Origin: Laguncularia racemosa
Taxonomy: Eukaryota; Streptophyta; Magnoliopsida; Myrtales; Combretaceae
NCBI GenBank assembly: GCA_037954665.1
Contig: JBBMOL010000243.1
Location: 584,535 to 648,534 of the forward strand
Length of the DNA stretch: 64,000 bases
Reading direction: 5' to 3'
Shown here: positions 22,017-32,944 of the stretch, piece by piece
How the letters are laid out: every line of letters begins with the position of its first letter
Numbering within the stretch: position 1 is the stretch's first letter
Translations under genes and position numbers: made by a program
The notes under the pieces: model-generated
What the model saw: the letters and a program-made list of their open reading frames with translations, nothing else
Databases searched by the model: none
What the model was told of the DNA's origin: nothing

Positions 22017-23124
22017 TGATGGGAAAATTTCTAACACTGTCAACCTTTTCAGAACCCAATTTGGATGATGATCCAAATTGCTCATATTTACCTTATGTCT
22101 TTATTTCTAATAAAAATTTGAGAATAATCTTACAGGTACAATGATAATTCTCCATGGGATGCCAATATGTCCTACAACTCCCGTTGGACACAGAACATTT
22201 TTTAGGATAACAATCAAAGACCCGCTGCGATTGTTTCCCTATTCTGAGGCATTGGATCATGAAGACTTATGTTATTTTGTATCTTGTAATTGTTTTATGA
22301 ACTATTTTGGTTGTATTTTGGTTTTGGGACACTTTTATTTTCTCGTAATTTTCATTTAGGGTTAGCCACCTTAAAAGTGGCAAAGTTATAATTTTGAGCA
22401 CTTTTTAACCCTAGGAGTAGCAAGTATAAATACTTGCTTAAGAGAGGGTTTGAGGAGGCTAATTTTTACAAATTTGAGAGTTTACAATTCACGTGAGGAT
22501 TAGGGTTTCCTAATTGTCATTAGATTCTTATCAATTTCAATCCCAAGAGTTGAAATTGTGCCAAGTGCAACACCTTGAAGTGCAATTCATGTGAGGATTA
22601 GGGTTTCCTAATTGTCATTAGACTCTTATCAATTTCAATCCCAAGAGTTGAAATTGTGGCGAGTGCAACACCTTGAAATTGTGAGTAGTATCAATTTCAT
22701 TTTGTTGTGATTTCTTTTCTTCTCTAGTATGTCATATCTAGGGGTGAATTGAGATAGTTCTTGGACAAATTTCTTCCTATTATTTTCGAATTCTTGTGTT
22801 TAATTAAGATCCTTTGCATTTAGATTCGGTTTTTCCTTGAAGATTACTTCTTGAAACGTGATTATCACTTGTGGAAAGGGGTTTTAGAATTGAAGATTTA
22901 TTTTGAGTTTGTGGATTATTCACATGGGATTATATGTGATTAGTGTGATGTTAGAAGAGATTATTATTGTGGTATCATAATTGCATCATTGAGTATTTGG
23001 ATGTCATTGCACCTTCACTAGGTTCACGCAATTTTATCCTTCTTTGGAACCGGTTTTTGTGGTTGATTTGAATTGGTTTTCTTGAGTCTTTTTATTGTGC
23101 TTCCAAGTTGATTTAGGCACATCA
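22017..23124 (+). repeat. B2 5' LTR (1108 bp)
   Basis: TGATGGGAAAATTTC...GGCACATCA. Promoter near-palindrome GCAAGTATAAATACTTGC at 22420-22437, containing TATAAATA. A stretch starting at about 22490 (ttcacgtgaggattagggtt...) is repeated in tandem at about 22587 with few differences, adding 97 bp relative to the 3' LTR. Confidence 0.93.
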
Positions 23125-23130
23125 TCTTTT

Positions 23131-23142
23131 TGGTATTAGAGC
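23131..23142 (+). other. B2 primer-binding site, one mismatch to initiator tRNA-Met
   Basis: TGGTATTAGAGC lies six bases after the LTR end and matches the initiator tRNA-Met complement except for one C to T change. Confidence 0.85.
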
Positions 23143-24059
23143 ACATGTTGAGAGAAGGGATTGGTTATATTTGATTTCGTGGAATTAATCATCAATTAGG
23201 GTTGATATAGTGAAAACCGCAAATTGTGTTGTTGTTGTGGTTTTTAGTTTGCGAAATTACCTTGGCTTGGAATTTAATTTGTTGTTTGTTGGGTTGGATT
23301 GGGAAGTTTGTTGTATCATCTTATGTTCAATAATTTTTGTGGAAGGGTAGAAGCATAGAAGTGTTGTTTAATTCAACAACTTTTGGAACTTGAAAAACTT
23401 ACCAATCCTTGCCGTGACTAGTTGTGGTGTGAAGGAGGTTGTGTAGCTTGTTGTTTTGATTTCCATTGTGTAATTCTGAATTGGAGAAGTGCAATTTATA
23501 GATTTGCATTAAGTTTTGATGAGTAAGGAATTTTTTCGAATTCAAACACATGCCATTAAGTTGTGGGAGTTAATGAGTGCTATTTGAATTTGAATTCATT
23601 GCTTACCAATTGAAGAAGGCTTGCAATTAGTGAAGTGGTTTGAATTTCAAATTGAAGTTGTTGCCTATTGTGGAATTTGGAATACATTTGTGGAAAGTAA
23701 CATATTTATCCTTTGTTATCATTATTTGCCATGGAAGTGGAAGCCCACTTGTTGTTATTATCCCTTGTGTTGTTGCCGTGGAAGTAACTCATCTTTATTG
23801 TTGTTGTTACTTGTGTGTTGCCATAGAGTGGCTTGTGGAAATTAAATTTGTTGCACCGTGTTGTTGTGACGTGTTGTGAAGAAGAGTATTACACGTGAGT
23901 TGCAATAACATAATTGTAAAGTTAAGTGGGTTTGTTTGTTTGTTTGTCTTTTTTTTTTTTTTGTAGTTGCTATTGTGTGGAGTTAAGGGAAGTGTAGTAG
24001 TGGAGTCTGTACCCTTGAGTCAAATTGTTTTGAGGATCAATATACGGGAGTCTACAACT
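23143..24059 (+). other. B2 untranslated leader
   Basis: T- and G-rich DNA (many ttgttg words) with no conserved frame, ending just before the gag ATG. A run of T is present near 23950-23962. Open frames at 23621-23879 are low-complexity Cys/Val/Leu strings and are not supported as genes. Confidence 0.7.
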
Positions 24060-24929
24060 ATGTCAAATGACAGTGTGAATGGGGCAATTGGTGATGAAGC
24101 CAATAGTCAGGTTGGTGGAGGTCAAGGTCGTAATGTGGTAGGTAGGAGAACTTTGGAAGAACAACTCCAGAATCTTACTACTATAGTTGCTACACTGGCA
24201 ACTAGAGTTGACAGAATGACATTACCACAACCACTAGTGGTAAACCAACCGGCACCACCTCGAGTAGCTCCACAAAATCCTCATCGAAATAGAGTAATGG
24301 GAGATGGGAATTTGAATAAAAGGATGGGTGAGGAGCATCTTCCAAATAAGGAAGAAAGATGTGATAATTTTGGGGCAAACCCAAATCAGAATAGGGATTT
24401 CAGGCCACCTCGGGGTTTGGAGTATGTGAAACTATAGATGCCATCCTATGATGGCAAGGGATCAGCAGATGAATACTTAGACTGGGAGTACCAAGTCGAA
24501 GGTCTCTTCAAATGTTATGAGATCGATGACAGTACAGGGTCTGATTGGCTGCTGTTGAATTTGTAGGGTACACTGTACTCTAGTGGAAGAATCTGATTAT
24601 CAACAGGTGTCGGGATGGAGAGGTTGAGGTTCAGACCTTGAGGGACATGAAAAGATTACTAAGGAAAAGGTTCATTCCTGAACACTACAAACAGGAACTG
24701 TTTATGCGATTGTAAACATTGAGGCAAGGAGGCAAAATAATGGATGATTATGTGCAGGAGTTTGAGACCCTTATGATTAGGTGTGGGTCTATTGAGCCTC
24801 CAGAGCAAACTATAGCACGTTTTGTCTCAAGTCTAAAATATGAAATAGCGTGTATTGTTGAACTGCAACGCTATAATACACTTGATGAGGCTATTCAGTT
24901 GGCCTTAAAAGTAAAGAGACAAAGGAGGT
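24060..24929 (+). pseudogene. B2 gag, N-terminal part, broken by stops and by A3
   Basis: Start ATG 24060 gives MSNDSVNGAIGDEAN, the same start as B3 and B4. An N-terminal coiled-coil-like stretch (RRTLEEQLQNLTTIVATLATRV) is followed by a basic/Pro-rich segment and the word FRPPRGLEYVKL, where a TAG at 24435-24437 stops the frame. Capsid continues as MPSYDGKGSADEYLDWEYQVEGLF, shifts frame near 24535 and is readable again at 24719-24915 (DDYVQEFETLMIRCGSIEPPEQTIARF). The frame is cut at 24930 by A3. Gag is the structural particle protein. Confidence 0.85.
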
Positions 24930-25765
24930 TGATGAGATCCATGATGAGAGTCAAGCCGGAAGAAGGAATGTGGATCCTCTTGAAGTGCCGCCTGGACCGA
25001 TCACAAGAAGTCGAGCAAAACGACTAAGGAAGCACTTAACGGGTTGATAAAGGATGTCCATGAAGATGGGAAGGATTGGGGCAATCATGAAGTTGGAAAG
25101 GATTGGAACAACCACGGGAAGACCCTTGCTCTTATACAAGTCACACTGGACACCGGTTGAAGAGGGCGTGTACTTTCAAGGCACGGCCGTGTATGGCGTC
25201 AAGCAAATCCACAGAAAGATACACGACCAAAGTACACGAGCGTGTATGTTGCCAGAAGTTGCACAGAAAGATACACGGCCAAAGTACACGGGCGTGTATG
25301 TTGCCAGAAGTTGCACAGAAAGGTACACGGCCAAAGTACACAGGAGTGTACACGCCGTGTATCCCCTGTCGGCCAGCTTGTTCTGTTTCGCGTTTTTTAT
25401 GTCACTTAACTAAACTACGTGTTTTGGACTTGTTTTTTACACGAATTGTAACCCTAGTATAAAAGCTCCTAGGGTTTAGAACAACTTAGATATACATCTT
25501 TGAACATTAAACACTTTTGAGAGGCACCTCTCTTGGTTCTTCAAGAACTAATTCGAACTTATCGGATTGATTTCCATGGCGTTCATCCCACTTATCAATC
25601 GGTCTTTCATCCCGATTGTGGCGTCTTCATTTTTATACCAAGGTTCTTGTCTCGCTTATAGACAACGGGTCGCGGTTTCCACTTTAGGTGTTTGGCGTCT
25701 TAGGCAACGAATTTTCCAAACGTATTGGTATTGGGTTTCGTCACGGGTTGGTGTGGTTCGTATCA
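24930..25765 (+). repeat. A3 5' LTR (836 bp)
   Basis: TGATGAGATCC...TTCGTATCA. The pol-tail frame is 231 bp from start to stop because one base is missing near 25023. Three starts of a 52-bp unit (25220, 25272, 25324) follow the stop codon. TATA box TATAAAA at 25458-25464. Confidence 0.95.
25220..25360 (+). repeat. 52-bp tandem repeat in the A3 5' LTR
   Basis: Units beginning tacacgRcc start at 25220, 25272 and 25324, a fixed 52-bp period. Each unit holds the split word TACACGGCC...GGGCGTGTA, whose halves are reverse complements of each other, followed by ttgccagaagttgcacag. The same array recurs in the 3' LTR at 30244, 30296 and 30348. Confidence 0.9.
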
Positions 25766-25769
25766 GTTT

Positions 25770-25781
25770 TGGTATCAGAGC
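25770..25781 (+). other. A3 primer-binding site, initiator tRNA-Met
   Basis: TGGTATCAGAGC lies four bases after the 5' LTR and is complementary to the 3' end of plant initiator tRNA-Met. Confidence 0.95.
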
Positions 25782-26276
25782 TTAGGTTTGTCAAAACATC
25801 AAGTTCGGTTGAGGAAGGTAATATAAAAAACCCTAACTCCAATCGTTCATATCCATTGTTAGCATCAATTCCGCAATATTAATTGTCTTCTAATAGTGTA
25901 GTATTTACTAGTCGATTGTAAAAAAAAAAAAAAAAAAGAGTAAAAATCACGACCAAAAAAAAAAGAAGGGAAAAGAAAATAAAAGAGAAATGTGATCAAA
26001 AGCCAAAAATAGAGACAAAAAAGAATTCGAATAGAAAAATAGAGGAAAATTTACGAACCTTAGAGTTGTTTTGAATTCTACAGAAAGAAATTGGTGTAGT
26101 TCAGGTTAGTTCCAAGAGAATTGAGGAGAGGAAATTGGCGAGTGATATCATCGTTGTTTGTGATAATACACGAGTGACTGTGTGATATCATCATTTGAGC
26201 GAAACACGTAAGGGAGTGTATCCTGAGGTTTGATCATATATATATTTGTGTTGTACTAATCTTTTCTGTAGGAACT

Positions 26277-29200
26277 ATGTCGAGACAACATTCTCCTGAA
26301 GGTGAGAGGGGAAAGTTTGATGCTAGGTTAGTAATTGAGGCGATGAGGGGAGAAATGGAGAGGATGTTCAAGAGGGAATGGAACAAATTCATGAGATAGT
26401 AGAGCAAAAACTAGAGCAATCCAGAAACGTATTCAAAGGGCGTAAGAGGGAGAGTCGTTCTAGGAGAGTATCGAGTAATGGAGATAAAATGTCGAATGAT
26501 GATTTTTATGAGCCTTCTGTTGGGAGTTATAGAGGTTATAGTGGTCGGAATAGAGTGACTAGAGATTGGAAAGATAGAGGAGATAGGAAAGGAGAGAATA
26601 TATTTCATACTAGATGTTATCTAGGAGATCACATTTGTAGTTTGATTATTGATGGGGAAAGTCGCACTAGTGTAGTGAGCAATTTTATTGTTGAGAGGCT
26701 GGGGCTCAAAACTGTTAGACACCTTAGTCCATATAAATTGCAGTGGTTGAATGATAGTGGTGAGACTAAGGTGAGTAAGCAAGCCTTGATTGGTTTTCGC
26801 ATTGGTAGATATGAGGATGAGGTGTTATGCGATGTAGTGCCAATGCAAGCATGTCATGTGTTGTTGGGGAGGCCATGGCAATTTGATAGGGAGGCTGTTC
26901 ATGATGGCTTTTCTAACAAGTATATGCTTGTTCACCAAGGGAAAAGTTTTAACCTTAAACCGTTAACACCTAAGCAGGTGTATGAGGACCAGTTGCAGCT
27001 ACAACAGTCGTTTGCAAAACACAAGGTGAGTGAAAAGCGGAGTGAGAGTGAGAGAGCAAAAGACAATGAGAAGAAAAAGGAATATAAAAGTCAATATCAA
27101 AAGGAAAAGGAGAGGAAGGCTGGAAAGAGTGTGAGAGGCCAAGTTGAAGGGGAATCAACTTTGGTGGTGAGTGAAAAGGAGAGGGCAGCCTTGCAAAAGG
27201 AGAGTTGTGTGGCAAGAGCGAGTGTAGTAAGGAGAGCGTTAGTGATGAGGCAACCTATGTTGTTGCTGGTTTTTAAAGAAACATGTTTGACTACTAACGA
27301 ATTGTCTAACTCTTTACCTAGTGTGGTTATGTCTCTTGTGCAGGACTTTGAAGATGTCTTTCCTGAGGAGATTCCAAAGGGATTACCACCTGCTCGTGGT
27401 ATTGAGCACCAGATTGACCTTATACCCGGAGCATCGATTCCAAACAAGCCAGCTTATAGGAGCAATCTGGAGGAGACAAAGGAACTCCAAAGGCAGGTCG
27501 ATGAACTAATGGAGAAGGGGTACGTGAGAGAAAGCATGAGTCCATGTGCAGTGCCTGTGATCTTGGTGCTTAAGAAGGATGGGACATGGAGAATGTGTGT
27601 TGACTGCCGCGCCATCAACAACATCACGGTAAAGTATCGTCATCCCATTCCTCGCTTAGATGACATGTTAGATGAGTTGCATGGGTCTAGTGTCTTTTCT
27701 AAAATTGATCTAAAAAGTGGATATCACCAAATTAGAATGAAAGAAGGTGATGAATGGAAAACTGCATTTAAGACAAAATATGGATTGTATGAGTGGTTAG
27801 TAATGCCTTTCGGTTTAACTAATTCACCTAATACTTTTATGAGACTTATGAACCGTGTTTTGAGGACTTTTATTTAAAAATTTGTGGTTATCTATTTTGA
27901 TGATATTCTTATTTACAGCAAAAGTTTGGAAGATCATATGTCACACTTGAGGGATGTTTTAGAAGTGCTTTGAAAGGAACAATTATATGCTAACCTCAAG
28001 AAGTGCACTTTTTGCATAGACAAACTTGTGTTTCTTGGTTTTGTTGTTAGTGCGCATGGAATACAGGTTGATGAAGAAAAGGTTCGTGCGATCCAAGAAT
28101 GGCCTAGTCCAACCAATGTAAGTAATGTGCGGAGTTTCCATGGACTAGCGAGCTTTTACAGGAGATTCGTGAAGGATTTCAGCACCATTGCAGCACCACT
28201 TACTGAGGTAATTAAGAAGAACGTGGGGTTCAGCTGGGGAGAGCAACAAGAGAAGGCCTTTCAGACGCTTAAAAATAAGTTGACTCAGGCGCTGTTACTT
28301 GCTTTACCTAACTTTGCTAAAACGTTTGAAATTGAGTGTGATGCTTCAAGATTAGGTATTGGAGCAGTGCTTATGCAGGAAAGAAGACCGATTGCATTCT
28401 TTAGCGAGAAGCTAAGTGGGGCAACCTTGAATTACCCTACTTACGACAAGGAGCTATATGCATTGGATCAAGCCCTGGAGACGTGGCAACACTACCTTTG
28501 GCCAAAAGAGTTCGTGATCCACACTGATCATGAATCCTTGAAGTATTTGAAGGGGCAACACAAGCTGAACAAAAGACATGCTCGTTGGGTGGAATTCATC
28601 GAAACATTTCCATATGTCATCCACTACAAGCAAGGTAAAGAGAATGTAGTTGATGATGCACTTTCTAGAAGTTATACTCTTATCTCTACTCTTAGTTCTA
28701 GACTTCTTGGTTTTGAGCACATTAAGGAGTTATATGCTGCTGATCGAGATTTTTGTGAGGAGTATGTGCAATGTGAGAAGAGTGGGCATGGAAAATTTTA
28801 TAAACATGACAAATTCTTGTTTAGGGAGAGTAAACTGTACATTCCAATTTGTTCTCTAAGAGAATTACTTATGAGAGAGTCTCGTGGAGGAGGTTTAATG
28901 GGACTCTTTGGAGTAGCTAAAACATTAGGGGTATTGCAAGAACACTTCTATTGGCCTCACATGAAACGAGATGTTGAGAGGATTTGTGAGCGATGTATCA
29001 CATGTAAGCAATCGAAATCTAGAGTCCAACCTCAAGGGCTTTACACCCCACTTCCCATCCTCATGAGCCTTGGGTAGATATTTCTATGGATTTTGTGTTA
29101 GGATTACCTAGGTTTAGATATGGTCGGGATTCTGTTTTTGTAGTTGTTGATAGGTTTTCTAAAATGGCACATTTCATTCCTTATCACAAAACGGATGATG

Positions 29201-30184
29201 CTTGTAATATTGCTAATTTATTCTTTAGGGAAGTTGTGCGATTGCATGGTATGCCTAGAACAATTGTATCAGATAGGGATGTTAAGTTCTTAAGCTACTT
29301 TTGGAAGACTTTGTGGGCTAAGTTAGGAACTAAGTTATTGTTTTCTACTACTTGTCATCCACAGACTGATGGTCAAACTGAGGTAGTGAATCGAACTTTG
29401 TCTACTTTGTTGAGGGCTGTAATTAAAAAGAATATTAAAAGTTGGGAGGATTGTTTGCCGCATGTTGAATTTTCTTATAACCGTACAGTGCATTCTGCTA
29501 CTAAATTTTCTCCTTTCGAAATTGTGTATGGTTTTAATCCACTAACTCCTTTGGATTTATCACCTTTGCCTATTTCTGAGTATGTTAATTTAGATGGCAA
29601 GAAGAAGGTCGAATTTGTTCAACAGATCCATGAGAAGGCAAGGCTGAACATTGAATGACGAACAGAGCAGTATGTGAAACAAGCCAACAAGGGTCGTCGA
29701 CAAGCTATTTTTTGAACCTGGAGATTGGGTTTGGGTTCACATGCGCAAAGAGCGGTTTCCCGTGCAGTGTCGATCTAAACTACTTCCTAGAGGCGATGGA
29801 CCATTTCAAGTTCTTGAGCGCATCAACGACAATGCATGCAAGATAGATTTGCCTGGTGAGTATCAAGTAAGTGCCACATTTAATGTTACTGATCTGAGTC
29901 CTTTTGATGTAGGTGACGATTTGAGGACAAATCCTTTTCAAGAGGAGGGGAATGATGAGATCCATGATGAGAGTCAAGCCGGAAGAAGGAATGTGGATCC
30001 TCTTGAAGTGCCGCCTGGACCGATCACAAGAAGTCGAGCGAAACGACTCATGGAAGCACTTAACGGGTTGATAAAGGATGTCCATGAAGACGGGAAGGAT
30101 TGGGGCAATCATGAACTTGGAACGGATTGGAACAACCATGGGAAGACCCTTGCTCCTAAACAAGTCACACTGGATACGGGTTGA
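26277..30184 (+). pseudogene. A3 gag remnant fused to pol (protease-RT-RNase H-integrase)
   Basis: ATG 26277 starts the usual MSRQHSPE; a one-base loss near 26370 shifts the frame. The frame 26378-27877 joins the gag N-terminus (GYSGRNRVTRDWKDRGDRK) directly to the protease start ENIFHTRCYLGDHICSLIIDGE and runs into RT. RT is stopped by TAA at 27875-27877 just before its YFDD (27893-27904) and by TGA at 27971-27973 (CGA elsewhere). The frame 28028-29077 holds the RT end, RNase H (ECDAS) and the integrase zinc-binding part (HMKRDVERICERCITCK). One missing base near 29055 shifts it, and the integrase core reads 29086-29658 to a TGA (CGA elsewhere). The tail reads 29741-30184, crossing into the 3' LTR. 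Confidence 0.93.
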
Positions 30185-30792
30185 AGAGGGCGTGTACTTT
30201 CAAGGCACGGCCGTGTATGGCGTCAAGCAAATCCACAGAAAGATACACGGCCAAAGTACACAGGCGTGTATGTTGCCAGAAGTTTACAAGAAAGATACAC
30301 GGCCAAAGTACACGGGCGTGTATGTTGCCAGAAGTTGCACAGAAAGGTACAAGGCCAAAGTACACGGAAGTGTACACGGCCGTGTATCCTCTGTCGGCCA
30401 GCTTGTTCTGTTTCGCGTTTTTTATGTCACTTAACTAAACTACATCGTTTTGGACTTGTTTTTTACACGAATTGTAACCCTATATAAAAGCTCCTAGGGT
30501 TTAGAACAACTTAGATATACATCTTTGAACATTAAACACTTTTGAGAGGCACCTCTCTTGGTTCTTCAAGAACTAATTCGAACTTATCGGATTGATTTCT
30601 GTGGCGTTTATCCCGACTTATCAATCGGTCTTTCATCCCGATTGTGGCGTCTTCATTTTTATACCAAGGTTCTTGTCTCGCTTATAGACAACGGGTCGCG
30701 GTTTCCACTTTAGGTGTTTGGGCGTCTTAGGCAACGAATTTTCTGAACGTATTGGTATTGGGTTTCATCACGGGTTGGCGTGGTTCGTATCA
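29953..30792 (+). repeat. A3 3' LTR (840 bp)
   Basis: Starts at 29953 after the polypurine tract, ends CGTATCA at 30792 and is followed by GAGGT. Exactly 232 bp to the pol stop at 30182-30184. The 52-bp units start at 30244, 30296 and 30348; TATAAAA at 30483-30489. Confidence 0.95.
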
Positions 30793-30797
30793 GAGGT

Positions 30798-31817
30798 CCA
30801 ATTTCTTTAGGGCCCCGAGCAGTAGGCCTAATACTGTTAATAGACCCATATCAGCTGACAGTCGATCAGGGGAACAAAGGCAGTAGGTGAGGGAGTAAAG
30901 GCAGTGGACACTACTACCCTAACAATTATGAGAGAAAATTTACCCACTAGGAAGGGTAAAGAGTTTGTGGCACCAAAAACGAGGCAAACTATTCCCGGAT
31001 CTACTAGTGGGAAAGCGCGCTAGATAAAATGCTTTAAATGCATGGGATTTGGGCATATGGCTGCACAGTGTCCAAATAAGAGGGTGATGACTGTAATGGA
31101 AGACACTGGGGAGGATGTTGAGGATGATCATGAACAGATTGAACCTACAGATCTACCAACAGTACTACAGGAATATTATGATGATCAGACTACAAATGCA
31201 CCTGAGGAGCATATAGGAGGAAAATATCTATCCCTTAATGTGTTACGCAGGGCTTCATCTATATCTCCTGATACCAGTGATATTCAGAAGGAGAACATAT
31301 TTCATACCTCTTGTAGAATCAGAGGTAACCTTTGTGTACTCATCATCAATAGTGGTAGTTGCACGAATGTTATATCTGCTGCACTGGTAGACAAATTACA
31401 ACTGTCTACTATCCTGCATCCTAGTCCTTATCACTTGCATTAGCTGGATAATAGAGGTAATATGCATGTCACCCAAAGGGCAAAGGTTCCTATGAATGTC
31501 GGACAGAATTATCATGATGAGATCCTATGTGATATAGTCCCTATGCATGCATTCCATTTACTGTTAGGTCGGCCTTGGTTGTATGATCGACGGGTGATAC
31601 ATGATGGGTTTGAAAATACCTACATGTTCAGCATGGGCAAGTCACGCATAGTTTTATTACCGATGACTCCATCTAAGGTCTAGGGTTTTCAGAAACAGAT
31701 CAGAAATCCATCCACTACCATTATTAGCCGAAAGAGTAGGACAACAGAGATACTAGGGTTCAGTTCCACAATCGATCCTCTACATTTGAGGGCAAATCTT
31801 TCAGAAGCCCGAGGAGA
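30798..31817 (+). pseudogene. B2 gag C-terminus, protease and truncated pol tail
   Basis: After A3, gag resumes and reaches the zinc knuckle CFKCMGFGHMAAQC at 31030-31071 in the open frame 31042-31443. An acidic segment precedes protease (ENIFHTSCRIRGNLCVLIINSGSC). The expected active-site Asp of the LI.DGGS box is Asn here (IINSGS), so this copy could not cleave. A TAG after PSPYHLH interrupts it, and protease continues 31462-31683 (MHVTQRAKVP, LLGRPWLYDRRVIHDGF). Thirty-seven codons after its MTPSKV end comes the pol C-terminal word DPLHLRANLSEARGDDGK, which runs into the 3' LTR. RT, RNase H and the integrase core are absent. Confidence 0.88.
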
Positions 31818-32828
31818 TGATGGGAAAATTTCTGACACTGTCAACCTTTTTAGAACCCAATTTGGATGTTGATCCAAATTGCTTATATTTACCTTATGTC
31901 TTTATTTCTAATAAAAATTTGAGAATAATCTTACAGATACAATGATAATTCTCCATGGTATGCCAATATGTCCTACAACTCCCGTTGGACACAGAACATT
32001 TTTTAGGATGACAATCAAAGACCCGCTGCGATTGTTTTCCTATTCCGAGGCATTGGATCATGAAGACTTATGTTATTTTGTATCTTGTAATTGTTTTATG
32101 AACTATTTTGGTTGTATTTTGGTTTTGGGACACTTTTATTTCCTTGTAATTTTCATTTAGTGTTAGCCACCTTAAAAGTGGTAAACTTGTAATTTTGAGC
32201 ACTTTTTAACCCTAAGAGTAGCAAGTATAAATACTTGCTTAAGAGAGGGTTTGAGGAGGCTAATTTTTACAGATTTGAGAGTTTACAATTCACGTGAGGA
32301 TTAGGGTTTCCTAATTGTCATTAGACTCTTATCAATTTCAATCCCAAGAGTTGAAATTGTGGCGAGTGCAATACCTTGAAATTGTGAGTAGTATCAATTT
32401 CATTTTGTTGTGATTTCTTTTCCTCTCTAGTGTGTCATATCTAGGGGTGAATTGAGATAGTTCTTGGACAGATTTACTTCCTATTATTTTCGAATTCTCG
32501 TGTTTAATTAAGATCCTTTGCATTTGGATTCAGTTTTTCCTTGAAGATTACTTCTTGAAATGTGATTATCACTTGTGGAAAGGGGTTCTTAGAATTGAAG
32601 ATTTATTTTGAGTTTGTGGATTATTCACGTGGGATTATATGTGATTAGTGTGATGTTAGAAGAGATTATTATTATGGTATCATAATTGCATCATTGAGTA
32701 TTTAGATGTCATTGCACCTTCACTAGGTTCACGCAATTTTATCCTTCTTTGGAACCGTTTTTGTGGTTGATTTGAATTGGTTTTCTTGAGTCTTTTTATT
32801 GTGCTTCCAAGTGGATTTAGGCACATCA
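31818..32828 (+). repeat. B2 3' LTR (1011 bp)
   Basis: TGATGGGAAAATTTC...GGCACATCA, preceded by the purine run GAGGAGA (31811-31817) and followed by ATGGT. The pol frame continues into it and stops at 31870-31872. Promoter near-palindrome at 32221-32238. It lacks the 97-bp duplication of the 5' LTR. Confidence 0.93.
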
Positions 32829-32833
32829 ATGGT

Positions 32834-32944
32834 GATAATAAGGATGGGGGCAATAGCGATGATTTTTTTAGAACATTCTTCTTATGTACTTTTAATATAA
32901 CTCTGATGGCTTATTTACTTTTTCTAGTTTTTTTTATGCTCTAA
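32834..32944 (+). pseudogene. Athila-like ORF1, continuation after B2
   Basis: If B2 and one copy of its ATGGT target are removed, the frame ending ...EEDGVDDG at 22016 continues without interruption as DNKDGGNSDDFF, followed by a hydrophobic stretch (FFLCTFNITLMAYLLFL) and a TAA at 32942-32944. The acidic character carries across the insertion, which supports the join. The hydrophobic end could be a membrane segment or simply read-through into untranslated DNA. Confidence 0.65.

Larger units (their letters stand above)
24930..30792 (+). mobile_element. A3: family A element with a large in-frame gag deletion
   Basis: 5' LTR 24930-25765, primer site 25770-25781, leader 25782-26276 with A-rich runs near 25920-26000, gag remnant and pol, polypurine tract 29940-29952, 3' LTR 29953-30792. 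TSD GAGGT at 24925-24929 and 30793-30797. It is inserted in the gag of B2 in the same orientation. About 0.94 kb of gag (capsid and zinc knuckle) is missing relative to A2. Pol has fewer lesions than in A1 or A2 and lacks the lesions they share, so it comes from a different source copy. Confidence 0.95.
22017..32828 (+). mobile_element. B2: family B gag-protease-only element, split by A3
   Basis: 5' LTR 22017-23124, primer site 23131-23142, leader 23143-24059, gag 24060-24929 resuming at 30798, protease, short spacer, pol C-terminus, 3' LTR 31818-32828. TSD ATGGT at 22012-22016 and 32829-32833. Without A3 the element is about 4.9 kb. RT, RNase H and integrase core are absent: the protease end is followed after 37 codons by the pol tail word DPL.LR.NLSEARGDDGK. 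The same architecture is seen in B3 and B4. The element interrupts the Athila-like ORF1. LTRs are similar except for a 97-bp duplication in the 5' copy. Confidence 0.92.

Noticed and set aside
21711..22019. Acidic 102-codon frame as a host nuclear protein gene
   Set aside because: Upstream sequence in broken frames carries Athila ORF1-type words and there is no intron or promoter evidence; it is best explained as the end of the element ORF1.
25220..25360. Regularly spaced repeats that could suggest a CRISPR-like array
   Set aside because: Units are adjacent 52-bp tandem copies without unique spacers, lie inside an LTR, recur in the paired LTR, and the DNA is plant nuclear.
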